A DNA stretch of 64,000 bases from positions 1,550,001 through 1,614,000 of the forward strand of contig NZ_JAERQZ010000001.1 in the NCBI RefSeq assembly GCF_016735515.1, read 5' to 3'. Origin of the DNA: Piscinibacter sp. HJYY11 (lineage in GTDB: Bacteria; Pseudomonadota; Gammaproteobacteria; Burkholderiales; Burkholderiaceae_C). A program made the position numbers and the translations under genes. Under the pieces are notes generated by a model. That model ran no database searches. It had not been told where the DNA came from and saw only the letters and a list, made by a program, of their open reading frames with translations. This document shows, piece by piece, positions 8,996 to 20,545 of the stretch. The first letter of the stretch is position 1, and the number at the start of each line of letters is the position of its first letter.

Positions 8996-9033
8996 CCCGA
9001 CCCCCGCGCTCAACCGCGGGGGTCGGGCTTTTG
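8996..9033. terminator. Bidirectional intrinsic terminator
   Basis: A perfect 13-bp inverted repeat (8996-9008 with 9015-9027) closes a 6-nt loop and is followed by CTTTT on the plus strand. It lies between the outer-membrane barrel gene and the convergent S4-domain gene, whose TGA stop (9010-9012) sits inside the loop. Confidence 0.85.
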
Positions 9034-9291
9034 TTCGTGGGGCCGCTCTATCCCATCGAGCGGCGCCGGCATGGTGGGCGCGTGCACGCGCACGCGCGCG
9101 CCCGTCACGCTGACCACCTGGCCTGCGCGGATCTTGCAGGTCTTGCGCAGCTCCTGCTGACCATCGACCTCCACCTTGCCCTCGGCCACCATCGCCTTGC
9201 CGGCCCCGCCGCTGTGCGCCAGGCCCGTGACCTTGAGCAGGGCATCGAGCGTGATGTAGTCGCCGTGCAGTTCGAATTCGATCAGTCTCAT
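9010..9291 (-). CDS. S4-domain RNA-binding protein (YbcJ-like)
   Basis: 93 residues, essentially one S4 RNA-binding fold: IEFELHGDYITLDALLKVTG then SGGAGKAMVAEGKVEVDGQ and KTCKIRAGQVVSV (in pieces), followed by a short polar tail. This is the layout of the YbcJ/S4-only family, thought to bind structured RNA. The stop codon is inside the loop of the shared terminator, so the 3' end of the message is part of the hairpin. It is convergent with the barrel gene and about 35 nt downstream of the LLM gene in the same direction. Confidence 0.85.
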   Translation of the reverse strand: MRLIEFELHGDYITLDALLKVTGLAHSGGAGKAMVAEGKVEVDGQQELRKTCKIRAGQVVSVTGARVRVHAPTMPAPLDGIERPHEQKPDPRG

Positions 9292-9325
9292 CGGGCCTCA
9301 CCTGCCGTCATGTTGTTGTCATGGA

Positions 9326-10327
9326 TCAGTGGTGAGTTTCCGCCAAACCAAAGGCCTGTGCCAGCAGGCTGTACGACTTGCGGCGCACCGCGGGGTCGTG
9401 CGCCCAGGTGTTGATGACGATCTCATCCAGCGACAGCTCGGCCGCCAGCGCCTCCAGCTTGCGCTTGACCTGCGCGGCCGTGCCGACGAAGGCCCGCTGA
9501 CGCATCGGCTCGACCACCCGCTCCATTTCGTCGACGGTGAAGCCCCGCGCCGCCACCGCCTCGGGCGACTGCAGCGGGCCCAGCACCCCGCGCCCGCGGT
9601 CCACCCGCCAGCGCTCGCGGCTGAGGGCGTGGTGCACGGCCTCTTCTTCGGTGTCGGCTGCCAGCGCCCAGACGCAGATCGTCGGCTGCGGTTGCGGGTG
9701 GCGTTCGCTCGGCTGGTAGAGGCGCCGGTAGAGGTCGAGCGCCTGCTCCACGCCCTGCCCGTCGACGAAGAAGTAGGCGTAGGCATACGGCAAGCCCATG
9801 TGGGCGGCCAGCTGCGCGCCGTAGTCAGAGCTGCCCAGCACCCACAGCTCGGGCACCAGCGGCCCGCGCGGGTGGGCCACCACGCCGCGGTGCGGCTGGC
9901 CGCTGGTCCACGCCTGCAGCTCGCGGATCTGCTCCGGGAAGTGCTCCGCGGTGCCATAGGTGTGCGGGTTGAGCGCCTGCGCGGTGCGCATGTCGCCGCC
10001 TGGTGCACGCCCCACGCCAAGGTCGATGCGGCCGGGGGCCAGCGCCTCCAGTACGCGGAACTGCTCGCTCACCTTGAGTGCCGAGTAGTGCGGCAGCATC
10101 ACGCCGGCACTGCCGATGCGGATGCGGCTCGTGCGCGCGGCGATGGCCGCCATCAGGATCTCGGGCGCGCTGCCCACGATGGTCGGCAGGCTGTGGTGTT
10201 CGCTCAGCCAGAAGCGGTGGTAGCCCAGCGCCTCCGCGTGCTGGGCCAGTTCGAGGGTGTCGCGGATGGCGGCGTCTTCGCTGCTGCCTGCAAGCGAGAC
10301 GGATTGGTCGAGAACGGAGAGCTTCAT
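9326..10327 (-). CDS. LLM-class flavin-dependent oxidoreductase (luciferase-like, YhbW/MsnO8 type)
   Basis: 333 residues of the bacterial luciferase-like TIM-barrel fold. It begins with MKLSVLDQSVS and carries the family core HAEALGYHRFWLSEHHS (about 31-47), IGSAGVMLPHYSALKVSEQFR (in pieces, about 83-103) and DLGVGRAPGG (about 114-123). These are hallmarks of the non-F420 MsnO8/YhbW group, which uses FMNH2. The substrate is unknown. The start is set at the fifth-codon ATG (MKLSV), where homologs begin. It is divergent from the cold-shock gene. Confidence 0.88.
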   Translation of the reverse strand: MKLSVLDQSVSLAGSSEDAAIRDTLELAQHAEALGYHRFWLSEHHSLPTIVGSAPEILMAAIAARTSRIRIGSAGVMLPHYSALKVSEQFRVLEALAPGRIDLGVGRAPGGDMRTAQALNPHTYGTAEHFPEQIRELQAWTSGQPHRGVVAHPRGPLVPELWVLGSSDYGAQLAAHMGLPYAYAYFFVDGQGVEQALDLYRRLYQPSERHPQPQPTICVWALAADTEEEAVHHALSRERWRVDRGRGVLGPLQSPEAVAARGFTVDEMERVVEPMRQRAFVGTAAQVKRKLEALAAELSLDEIVINTWAHDPAVRRKSYSLLAQAFGLAETHH

Positions 10328-10340
10328 TGGCGGCAACACA

Positions 10341-10527
10341 GCAATTGCGAGGTATATTCAGCCTACAGGTATACGCAAGACAGTGGTTGCGAGTGATTTT
10401 TTCGAAGCCCGGCCTGGTTCCAGTCCGGTTCCGTCAGAACCCCCCGAGTACGTTTCTTGAGTGTCTCTGCATGCGGAGCATGTGCTGCGCATTAATAACT
10501 TTGTTCAAAGAAAGATAGGAATCGTCC
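10341..10527 (+). promoter_or_regulatory. Long leader/promoter region of the cold-shock gene
   Basis: 187 nt between the divergent LLM and cold-shock genes with locally low GC. It contains a GCAATTGC palindrome (10341-10348), AT-rich patches near 10350-10400 and the AT-rich ATTAATAACTTTG segment just before an AGGA ribosome site. A long structured 5' leader is normal for cspA-family genes and could act as a temperature-responsive leader. No promoter element is precise enough to place. Confidence 0.4.
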
Positions 10528-10740
10528 ATGACGACTCAAACCGGAACCGTGAAGTGGTTCAACGAAAGCAAGGGCTACGGCTTCATCGCCCAGGACGCAG
10601 GCGGTGCAGACCTCTTCGCCCACTTCCGTGACATCCAGGGCTCGGGCTTCAAGACCCTGCTGGAAAACCAGCGCGTCGAGTTCGAAGTCAAGCAAGGCCA
10701 GAAGGGCCTGCAGGCTGCGAACATCCGCGTCATCAGCTGA
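10528..10740 (+). CDS. Cold-shock protein (CspA family)
   Basis: 70-residue single cold-shock domain that binds single-stranded RNA/DNA as an RNA chaperone. RNP1 is KGYGFI (residues 15-20) and RNP2 is LFAHF (about 29-33), the variant common in betaproteobacteria where enterics have VFVHF. The remainder, [19 protein letters not shown], completes the five-stranded barrel. An intrinsic terminator follows 21 nt after the stop, so the gene is monocistronic. I withhold a specific csp letter because paralogs cannot be told apart here. Confidence 0.96.
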   Translation: MTTQTGTVKWFNESKGYGFIAQDAGGADLFAHFRDIQGSGFKTLLENQRVEFEVKQGQKGLQAANIRVIS

Positions 10741-10761
10741 TACGCGGCTCGCACCCAACTG

Positions 10762-10786
10762 AAACGCGGCTTCGGCCGCGTTTTTT
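10762..10786 (+). terminator. Intrinsic terminator of the cold-shock gene
   Basis: A 9-bp stem (10762-10770 with 10775-10783) with a UUCG tetraloop runs into six T residues (10781-10786). The GC-rich upper part of the stem plus T-run is a classical rho-independent terminator. Confidence 0.9.
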
Positions 10787-10881
10787 CATGCCTGATCGAA
10801 GCCCACGGCGCTGACATCTGGGCGACAACATCGCCCCACCGCCGCACTAGCATTGCGCCACACATCCAACCGGAGACCGCC

Positions 10882-11922
10882 ATGCCCGCCCTCGCCGCCC
10901 TCACCAACCACCAGGTCCGCCTCGCCGCCCGCCCCGTGGGCAACACCAAGCCGAGCGACTGGAGCCACACCTCCGAGCCCGTGGCCGAGCCGCCGGCCGG
11001 GGGCGTGCTGGTCAAGACCCTGGTGCTCTCGCTCGACCCGGCCATGCGCGGCTGGATGAACGAAGGCAAGAGCTACATCCCGCCGGTGGGCATCGGCGAA
11101 GTCATGCGCGCAGGCGGCGTGGGGGTGGTCGTCGCGTCCAACAACCCGGCCTACGCAGTGGGCGACCATGTGTACGCGAGCCTGGGCGTGCAGGAGTACG
11201 CGGTCATCCCCGAGAGCGAATTCAAGCGGACGGGCCTGGTCAGGATCGACCCCCGCGTGGGCACGCCCACCCAGTGGCTCAACGTGCTGGGCATGCCCGG
11301 CATGACGGCCTACTTCGGCCTGATCGACGTGGGCCTGCCCAAGGCGGGCGAGACGCTGGTGGTCTCGGGCGCGGCGGGCGCGGTGGGGCAGACAGTGGGG
11401 CAGCTCGCGAAGATCCGCGGCCTGCGCGTGGTCGGCATCGCCGGCGGCCCGGCCAAGTGCGACTGGGTGGTCAAGGAGCTCGGCTTCGACGCCTGCATCG
11501 ACTACAAGGCCGGCAACCTGAAGGACCAGCTCCGCGAGCACTGCCCCAAGGGCGTCGACATCTACTTCGACAACGTCGGCGGCGAGATCCTCGACACCGT
11601 GCTGACCCGCATCACCCGCGGCGCGCGCATCGTGATCTGCGGTGCGATCAGCCAGTACAACAACACCACCCCGGTGCAGGGCCCGGCCAACTACCTGTCG
11701 CTGCTGGTCAACCGCGCCCGCATGGAAGGCATGGTGGTGTTCGACTACGCCGACCGCTACCCCGTTGCCATCGCCGAGATGGCCGGCTACCTCAAGAGCG
11801 GCAAGATGAAGAGCAAGGAAGACGTGGTGACGGGCGGGGTCGACGCCTTCCCCTCCACCCTGCTCAAGCTCTTCAGCGGCGAGAACTTCGGCAAGCTGGT
11901 GCTGCAAGTCGCGACGGAATAA
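10882..11922 (+). CDS. curA: NADP-dependent oxidoreductase, MDR superfamily, zinc-independent (CurA/PTGR-like)
   Basis: 346 residues of the medium-chain reductase fold in the leukotriene B4 dehydrogenase/CurA branch, which reduces enone double bonds with NADPH. Family marks are LSLDPAMRGWMN (about 53-64), the GMPGMTAYFGL helix (about 136-146) and the nucleotide-binding VSGAAGAVGQTVGQLAK (about 158-174). FDNVGGEILD (about 231-240) and CGAISQYN follow. Zinc-ligand cysteines of true alcohol dehydrogenases are absent, as expected. Assignment to CurA itself is by general resemblance. It appears to be a single-gene unit. Confidence 0.82.
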   Translation: MPALAALTNHQVRLAARPVGNTKPSDWSHTSEPVAEPPAGGVLVKTLVLSLDPAMRGWMNEGKSYIPPVGIGEVMRAGGVGVVVASNNPAYAVGDHVYASLGVQEYAVIPESEFKRTGLVRIDPRVGTPTQWLNVLGMPGMTAYFGLIDVGLPKAGETLVVSGAAGAVGQTVGQLAKIRGLRVVGIAGGPAKCDWVVKELGFDACIDYKAGNLKDQLREHCPKGVDIYFDNVGGEILDTVLTRITRGARIVICGAISQYNNTTPVQGPANYLSLLVNRARMEGMVVFDYADRYPVAIAEMAGYLKSGKMKSKEDVVTGGVDAFPSTLLKLFSGENFGKLVLQVATE

Positions 11923-12001
11923 ACACCTGCCGGGGGCTTGGGGAGCCCTCCCTCCAAATGGCGGCCCACGCCGGGCAGACGCGGGACTAGACTGCCCGCT
12001 C

Positions 12002-15097
<3,096 letters not shown>

Positions 15098-15171
15098 CAC
15101 CTGCGTGATCGGCCGTCCTGGGTGAGCATCCGGGCCCGCGACGACATGGATCGTCGCGCCCATAAAAGCTC

Positions 15172-15177
15172 AGGAGG
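15172..15177 (+). promoter_or_regulatory. Ribosome-binding site that fixes the subtilase start
   Basis: AGGAGG lies 7 nt before the ATG at 15185. It selects this start over an in-frame codon 21 positions upstream and makes the lipoprotein signal peptide N-terminal. Confidence 0.8.
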
Positions 15178-15184
15178 TTTTGTC

Positions 15185-17806
15185 ATGTCGCTGTCATCAC
15201 GCGTTGCTGCACTTGCCGCTGCCGTTTTCGTTGCCGCCTGTGGCGGTGGCGGAGGCGACGGCGGTGGATCGCCCACCCCACCGCCGCCCCCGCCGCCCGG
15301 CACCTTCCAGGTCTCGGGCCAGATCCGCGTGGCCGACAACACGCTCGTCGACAGCGACGTCAACGACGTCAACGCGCCCTACGCGCCCAACGACAGTTTC
15401 GCCACGGCACAGCCCCTGCCCAACCCTGTGAGCCTCGCGGGTTATGTCACCGAGGCCGGCGCGGGCCCCGTCGGGCGCTTGCGCGCCGCAGGCGACCTGA
15501 ACGACCTCTTCCGCATCGATGCGGTGGCGGGCCAGACCGTCTCGCTCGTGCTGGCCGACCCGACGGCCAGCGACATCGACCTCTTCCTCTGCGACGAGAA
15601 CCAGGTTGAGGTCGCCGATTCCGTCGGCACGGGCCGGCTCGAGAGCGTGACCATTCCCACCACCGGCCGCTACTACGTGCGGGTAAATGCGTACGCCGGT
15701 GCCGGCAGCTACGTGCTGGCCCTCGGCCAACCCACGCCCGCTGCGGCCGATGCCGGCACGCTGCAGAGCAGCGCCGACTTCGTGCCCGGCGAGGTGGTCG
15801 TGCGCTGGCGCAACCCGGCCCGGGTGCAGGAGGCCGGCAAGCGCAGCGCGGCCACTGCGCTGTCGGTGCATGCACTCTCGAAGGCCGCCGGCGCCACCGA
15901 GGGCGACTGGCTCGTCAAGCTCGACGACCCGCGCAGCACGCTCGCGTCGTCGAACCGCAGCGGTCGCGATGCACTGCCGGCCAATGCCGCCCTGTCGACA
16001 CGCGACCTCAAGGCCGCCACGCTGCAGGCGATCAAGCGCCTGCGCGCCGACCCGGCGGTGCTCTACGCCGAGCCCAACTACATCCGCCACCGGATGGCCG
16101 TGCCCAACGACCAGTACTACAACCTGCAGTGGCACTACCCGCTCATCAACCTGCCGGCCGCATGGGACATCACCACCGGCAGCAACTCGGTGATCGTGGC
16201 GGTGATCGACACCGGCGTGCTGCTGGGCCACCCCGACCTCGCGGGCAAGCTCGTGCCGGGCTATGACTTCATCAGCGACATCGGCAACGCCAACGATGGC
16301 AACGGCCCCGATGCCGACCCCAATGACGCGGGCGACAACGCCACGCCCAACGGCTCGAGCTTCCACGGCACGCACGTGGCGGGCACCATCGCAGCGTCGA
16401 GCAACACCACACCTTCGCGCGGCGTCGCCGGCGTGGCCTGGGGCGCGCGCATCATGCCGCTGCGGGTGCTCGGCACACGGGGCGGCACGTCGTTCGACAT
16501 CACCCAGGCCGTGCTCTACGCTGCTCGCCTGACCAACAGCTCGGGCACCCTGCCGGCGCAGCGCGCCGACATCATGAACCTGAGCCTCGGCGGCACAGGC
16601 TCCTCCCAGGCGGAGCAGAACGCCTACAACCAGGCGCGCGCCGCGGGCGTCATCATCGTCGCCGCGGCCGGCAACGACGGCAACGCGGTGCCCAACTACC
16701 CGGCCTCCTACGACGGCGTGATCTCGGTCAGCGCGGTGGGCATCCGCAAGACGCTCGCGAGCTACTCCAACTTCGGCTCGCGCGTCGACGTGGCTGCACC
16801 GGGCGGCGACTCCGGCGACTTCAACGGCGACGGCTACACCGACCTCGTGCTGAGCACCCATGGCGACGACAGCGACGGTGCCGTGGTCTACACCTACGGC
16901 CTGCAGGCCGGCACCTCGATGGCCACGCCCCACGTGGCCGGCGTGCTGGCGCTGATGAAATCGGTGAACCCCGCGCTCACGCCTGACGACATCGACCGCC
17001 TGCTCGCCGCCGGCCGCCTGACCACCGAGCTCGGCGCCGCCGGCCGCGACGACAACTTCGGCCACGGCCTGATCGATGCGCTGAAGGCCGTGCAAGCGGC
17101 CCAGAACGGCACCACTCCCACGCCGGCGCTGCTGTCGTCGACACCGGGCACGCTCAACTTCGGGCCCGGCTCGACCATGCAGACCCTGGTGCTGAGCAAC
17201 GGCGGCAGCGAAGCGCTGAGCGTGACCGCGGTCAACGTCACGCCCGCGGCCAGTTGGCTCAACGTCGCGCCACCCGCCGCGGCCAACGGCCTGGGCACCT
17301 ACACCGTGACCGTGAACCGCGGCACGCTGGCGCCCGGGGCCTACAACACCACGATCCAGTTCGTGTCGACCGCCAACACCGTGACCGTGCCCGTGGTGCT
17401 GCAGGTGACGGCCGGTGGCGGCACTACCCCGAGCGCCAACCTCGGCGTGCTCTACGTGCAACTGGTGAACCCCGACACCATGGCGGGCGTGGCCCAGCGC
17501 CAGGTCTCGGCCACCAATGGCGTCTACAACTTCAGCTTCACCAACGTGGCCGCCGGCACCTACATCGTCGTGGCGGGCAGCGACCCCGACAACGACGACA
17601 CCATCTGCAACGTGGGTGAAGCCTGCGGCGCCTATCTCACGCTCGACGACCCGGTGCGCGTGACGGTCAACGCCAACCGCAGCGGCCTCGACTTCACGGC
17701 CGACTTCGTGACCTCGATCGGTGCGAATGGCGTGGTCCGCGGGAACCCGCTGTCTCGCAATGCGTCCACCACCGGTGTCCCACGCATGAAGGCCCCCGCA
17801 CCATGA
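15185..17806 (+). CDS. Subtilisin-family (S8) serine protease, lipoprotein
   Basis: 873 residues. A lipobox (FVAAC, Cys19) is followed by a Gly-rich and Pro-rich linker, then a pre-peptidase-type beta domain (about 65-185) and a propeptide-like region. The S8 catalytic domain (about 310-640) has an intact triad: Asp342 (AVIDTG), His394 (FHGTHVAG) and Ser578 (GTSMATPH). C-terminal beta domains follow, including a BACON-like repeat (about 655-740) and a last domain rich in aromatic residues and Asp. It should be anchored at the outer membrane or cell surface. Its stop overlaps the start of the PrcB-like lipoprotein gene (ATGA), which implies coupled expression. Confidence 0.93.
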   Translation: MSLSSRVAALAAAVFVAACGGGGGDGGGSPTPPPPPPPGTFQVSGQIRVADNTLVDSDVNDVNAPYAPNDSFATAQPLPNPVSLAGYVTEAGAGPVGRLRAAGDLNDLFRIDAVAGQTVSLVLADPTASDIDLFLCDENQVEVADSVGTGRLESVTIPTTGRYYVRVNAYAGAGSYVLALGQPTPAAADAGTLQSSADFVPGEVVVRWRNPARVQEAGKRSAATALSVHALSKAAGATEGDWLVKLDDPRSTLASSNRSGRDALPANAALSTRDLKAATLQAIKRLRADPAVLYAEPNYIRHRMAVPNDQYYNLQWHYPLINLPAAWDITTGSNSVIVAVIDTGVLLGHPDLAGKLVPGYDFISDIGNANDGNGPDADPNDAGDNATPNGSSFHGTHVAGTIAASSNTTPSRGVAGVAWGARIMPLRVLGTRGGTSFDITQAVLYAARLTNSSGTLPAQRADIMNLSLGGTGSSQAEQNAYNQARAAGVIIVAAAGNDGNAVPNYPASYDGVISVSAVGIRKTLASYSNFGSRVDVAAPGGDSGDFNGDGYTDLVLSTHGDDSDGAVVYTYGLQAGTSMATPHVAGVLALMKSVNPALTPDDIDRLLAAGRLTTELGAAGRDDNFGHGLIDALKAVQAAQNGTTPTPALLSSTPGTLNFGPGSTMQTLVLSNGGSEALSVTAVNVTPAASWLNVAPPAAANGLGTYTVTVNRGTLAPGAYNTTIQFVSTANTVTVPVVLQVTAGGGTTPSANLGVLYVQLVNPDTMAGVAQRQVSATNGVYNFSFTNVAAGTYIVVAGSDPDNDDTICNVGEACGAYLTLDDPVRVTVNANRSGLDFTADFVTSIGANGVVRGNPLSRNASTTGVPRMKAPAP

Positions 17807-18312
17807 CGCGCAACCCTTTCCTGATCCTGAGCCTGGCCGCCACGCTCGGGGCTTGCCAGGCACAGGCCCCGGCCCCCGCAACCTCCTCGGATCCGGCCAC
17901 GCTGCCGTTCCAGGTCCTGCATCTGGGCACGCAGTGCGGGGCCGACAGCGCCTCGGTCGACCGCATCGCCGACGCGGCCGGCTTGCGCCAGGCCATCGCC
18001 GGCCGCACGGTCGGTGCCACGCCCACGGTGCCGGCCGCCGACTTCGACCGCTCGCTGGTGCTGCGCCTGTCGATGGGCCAGCAGCCCAACCCCGGCCACC
18101 GCCTGGGCGTGACCGGCGTGCGCCTGCAGGGCGCATCGCGGCGCCTCATCATCGACACCGTGTGGGCCACGCCCGAGCCCGGTCGCATGTACGCCACGGT
18201 GATCACGCAGCCCTGCGTGATCGTGGCGGTGCCGCGCGGCGACTACGGCGGCGTGGCGGTGCTCGACGCGCAGGGCCGCGAGCGCATGGGGGCGGCACTC
18301 ACGCTGCGCTGA
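17803..18312 (+). CDS. PrcB-like lipoprotein (protease-complex subunit family)
   Basis: 169 residues with a lipobox (TLGAC, Cys18). The C-terminal part reads LRLSMGQQPNPGHRLGVTGV, then a hydrophobic strand, then PGRMYATVITQPCVIVAVPR. This pattern matches the PrcB_C domain named after the lipoprotein that accompanies the S8 protease dentilisin (PrtP) in Treponema. The match is from memory of the pattern. The gene overlaps the end of the S8 protease gene by four bases, which supports a partner or chaperone role for that protease. Its stop abuts the convergent dcp stop (TGATCA). Confidence 0.65.
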   Translation: MTRNPFLILSLAATLGACQAQAPAPATSSDPATLPFQVLHLGTQCGADSASVDRIADAAGLRQAIAGRTVGATPTVPAADFDRSLVLRLSMGQQPNPGHRLGVTGVRLQGASRRLIIDTVWATPEPGRMYATVITQPCVIVAVPRGDYGGVAVLDAQGRERMGAALTLR

Positions 18313-20385
18313 TCAGGCCGGCCGCACGTCCTCCAGCAGGCCCTCCAGCAGCCCACGCTCGCGCAGCATGGGCTGCACCTCGGGGTCGCGCCCGCGGAAG
18401 GCACGGTAGGCCTCGCGCGGCTCGCGGCTGTTGCCGCTCGAATAGATGTGCTCGCGCAGGCGCTGCGCCACCGCCGCGTCGAACGGGTCGCCGGCTTCGG
18501 TGAAGGCGTCGTAGCCGTCGGCATCGAGCACCTCGGCCCACAGGTAGACGTAGTAGCCCGCGGCATAGCCCGCGCCTGCGAAGAGGTGCAGGAAGTGCGG
18601 CAGCCGGTGGTTCATGCCCACGGCGGCTGGCAAGCCCATGCGCTCGACCTCGGCACGCTCGAAGGCCACGATGTCGGGGCCTTCGGCCTCGGTGCGCGAG
18701 TGCACGGCCATGTCGACCTTCGCCGACGCGAGGTAGCGCAGCGTCTCATAGCCCTGGTTGAACTTGCTCGCGGCCTCGATGCGCTGCACCAGCTCGTCGG
18801 GGATCGGCTCGCCGGTCGCGTGGTGGCGGGCGTGGCGCTTCAGCACCTCGCGCTCGCCCAGCCAGTGCTCGAAGAGCTGCGACGGCAGCTCGACGAAGTC
18901 GCGCAGCACGTTGGTGCCCGACAGGCGCTCGTAGTCCACGTTCGACAGCAGGCCATGCAGGCCATGGCCGAACTCGTGGAACAGCGTGCGTGCATCGTCG
19001 AAGCTCAGCAGCGTGGGCTCGCCCGGCGCGCCCTTGGCGAAGTTGTTGTTGTTGGCGACGATCGGCACCACCCGCACCCCATCGGCCCCGCGCGACTGCT
19101 GGCGGTAGAGCGACATCCACGCGCCGCTGCGCTTGGTGGGCCGCGCGAAGTTGTCGTGCAGGAAGAGGCCGATGAGGTCCTCGCCCTGGCGCACCTCGTA
19201 GACCTTCACGTCGGGGTGGTAGGCGCGGAGGTCGCTGCGCACGACGAAGCGCAGGCCGAAGAGGCGGTGGGCGCAGTCGAACGCGGCCTCGACCATGCGC
19301 TCGAGGGGGAAGTACGGCTTCACCGCGGCTTCGTCCACGTCGAAGCGCTGCCTGCGCAGCTTCTCCGCGAGGTAGCGCCAGTCCCAGGCCTCGACCTGCG
19401 TCGGCTCGCCGAAAGCAGCGGCCAGCGCCACCAGGTCGCGCTGCTCTTCGGCCGCACGCTCGGCCGCCGGCGCCCACACCTTGTCCAGCAAGTCGTTCAC
19501 GGCCGAGCGGGTGCCGGCCATGGTGTCGGCCAGGACGTAGTCGGCATAGCAGGCGTAGCCGTGCAGCCGAGCCTGCTCGTGGCGCAGCGTCAGGATCTCG
19601 CGTGCGATCGGGCGGTTGTCGTGGGCCCCGTCGTGCTCGCCGCGGCTCACCCACGCGCGCCAGGCCTGCTCGCGCAGGTCGCGCCGCTGGCTGAAGGTGA
19701 GGAAGGGCACGATGTGCGAGCGCGAGAGCGTGATGACGTGCGCGTCGGAGATGCCGCGCTCGGCGGCGGCCTGGCGCGCGGCGGCGCGCACGAAGTCGGG
19801 CAGGCCGGCGAGGTCGCGCTCGTCGCGCAGCACGAGGCGGAACGACGACTCGTCGGCCAACACGTTCTGGCTGAAGCGGGTGTGCAGCTCGGCGAGGCGC
19901 TGCACGACTTCGGCGTAGCGCTTCTGCGCGTCGGCCTCGAGCTTGGCGCCGGCGCGCACGAAGTCGAGGTGGACGCGCTCGATCAGCCGCCGCTGCTCGG
20001 CACTCAGCCCGAGCTGGTCGCGCTCGGCGTGGAGCGCATCGACGCGCTTGAAGAGCCGGGCGTTCATGTAGATCGCGCTGCCGTGTGCGGCGAGCGGCAC
20101 CGCCATCTCGCGCTCCACGGCCTGGAGCTCGGGCGACGTTTCGCTCGCGCCGAGGTTGTGGAAGAGCGACTCCACACGCGCGAGCAGCCGGCCGCTGCGG
20201 TCGAGCGCGGCGATGGTGTTGTCGAAGCTGGGCGCGGTGGCGTTGGCGGCGATGGCATCGATCTCGGCCCGCTGCTCTGCCATCGCCGCCTCGAAGGCCG
20301 GCTTGAAGTGCTCGGCGCGAACATCGGCAAAAGGCGGCAGCTCGTACGGCGTGGTCCAAGGCTGCACCAGGGGGTTGGAGGTCAT
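18313..20385 (-). CDS. dcp: M3-family peptidyl-dipeptidase (Dcp-like)
   Basis: 690 residues, close to the length of Dcp. The zinc motif HEFGH is at about residue 470 and the third ligand (Glu) is expected in the ...FVELPSQLFEHW segment (about 498-509). The N-terminal start NPLVQPWTTPYELPPF and the helical lid region fit Dcp rather than thimet-type oligopeptidase A, with which it shares the M3 fold. It removes dipeptides from peptide C-termini in the cytoplasm. The start is set at the ATG giving MTSNPL; an upstream in-frame ATG lacks family similarity. Confidence 0.85.
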   Translation of the reverse strand: MTSNPLVQPWTTPYELPPFADVRAEHFKPAFEAAMAEQRAEIDAIAANATAPSFDNTIAALDRSGRLLARVESLFHNLGASETSPELQAVEREMAVPLAAHGSAIYMNARLFKRVDALHAERDQLGLSAEQRRLIERVHLDFVRAGAKLEADAQKRYAEVVQRLAELHTRFSQNVLADESSFRLVLRDERDLAGLPDFVRAAARQAAAERGISDAHVITLSRSHIVPFLTFSQRRDLREQAWRAWVSRGEHDGAHDNRPIAREILTLRHEQARLHGYACYADYVLADTMAGTRSAVNDLLDKVWAPAAERAAEEQRDLVALAAAFGEPTQVEAWDWRYLAEKLRRQRFDVDEAAVKPYFPLERMVEAAFDCAHRLFGLRFVVRSDLRAYHPDVKVYEVRQGEDLIGLFLHDNFARPTKRSGAWMSLYRQQSRGADGVRVVPIVANNNNFAKGAPGEPTLLSFDDARTLFHEFGHGLHGLLSNVDYERLSGTNVLRDFVELPSQLFEHWLGEREVLKRHARHHATGEPIPDELVQRIEAASKFNQGYETLRYLASAKVDMAVHSRTEAEGPDIVAFERAEVERMGLPAAVGMNHRLPHFLHLFAGAGYAAGYYVYLWAEVLDADGYDAFTEAGDPFDAAVAQRLREHIYSSGNSREPREAYRAFRGRDPEVQPMLRERGLLEGLLEDVRPA

Positions 20386-20545
20386 GGCGCGTCTCGCAGG
20401 GCAGAAGGTGCGGTCGATTCTAGGGAGCCGCCTCAACCCGAGAGCCCGTGGCGCGTGATGCCCTTGTCAGCAGCTGTCGCCGCGGTGCCAGCACGAACGA
20501 CCCTGCGCTCCTATCATGGCCCGCGACTTCAGCAGCCCACTTCCC

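Noticed and set aside
15197-18136. A 979-codon minus-strand frame across the subtilase gene
   Set aside because: Composition is Arg/Gly/Ala/Val-rich with no motif, while the plus strand encodes an intact S8 protease; a shadow of third-position GC bias.
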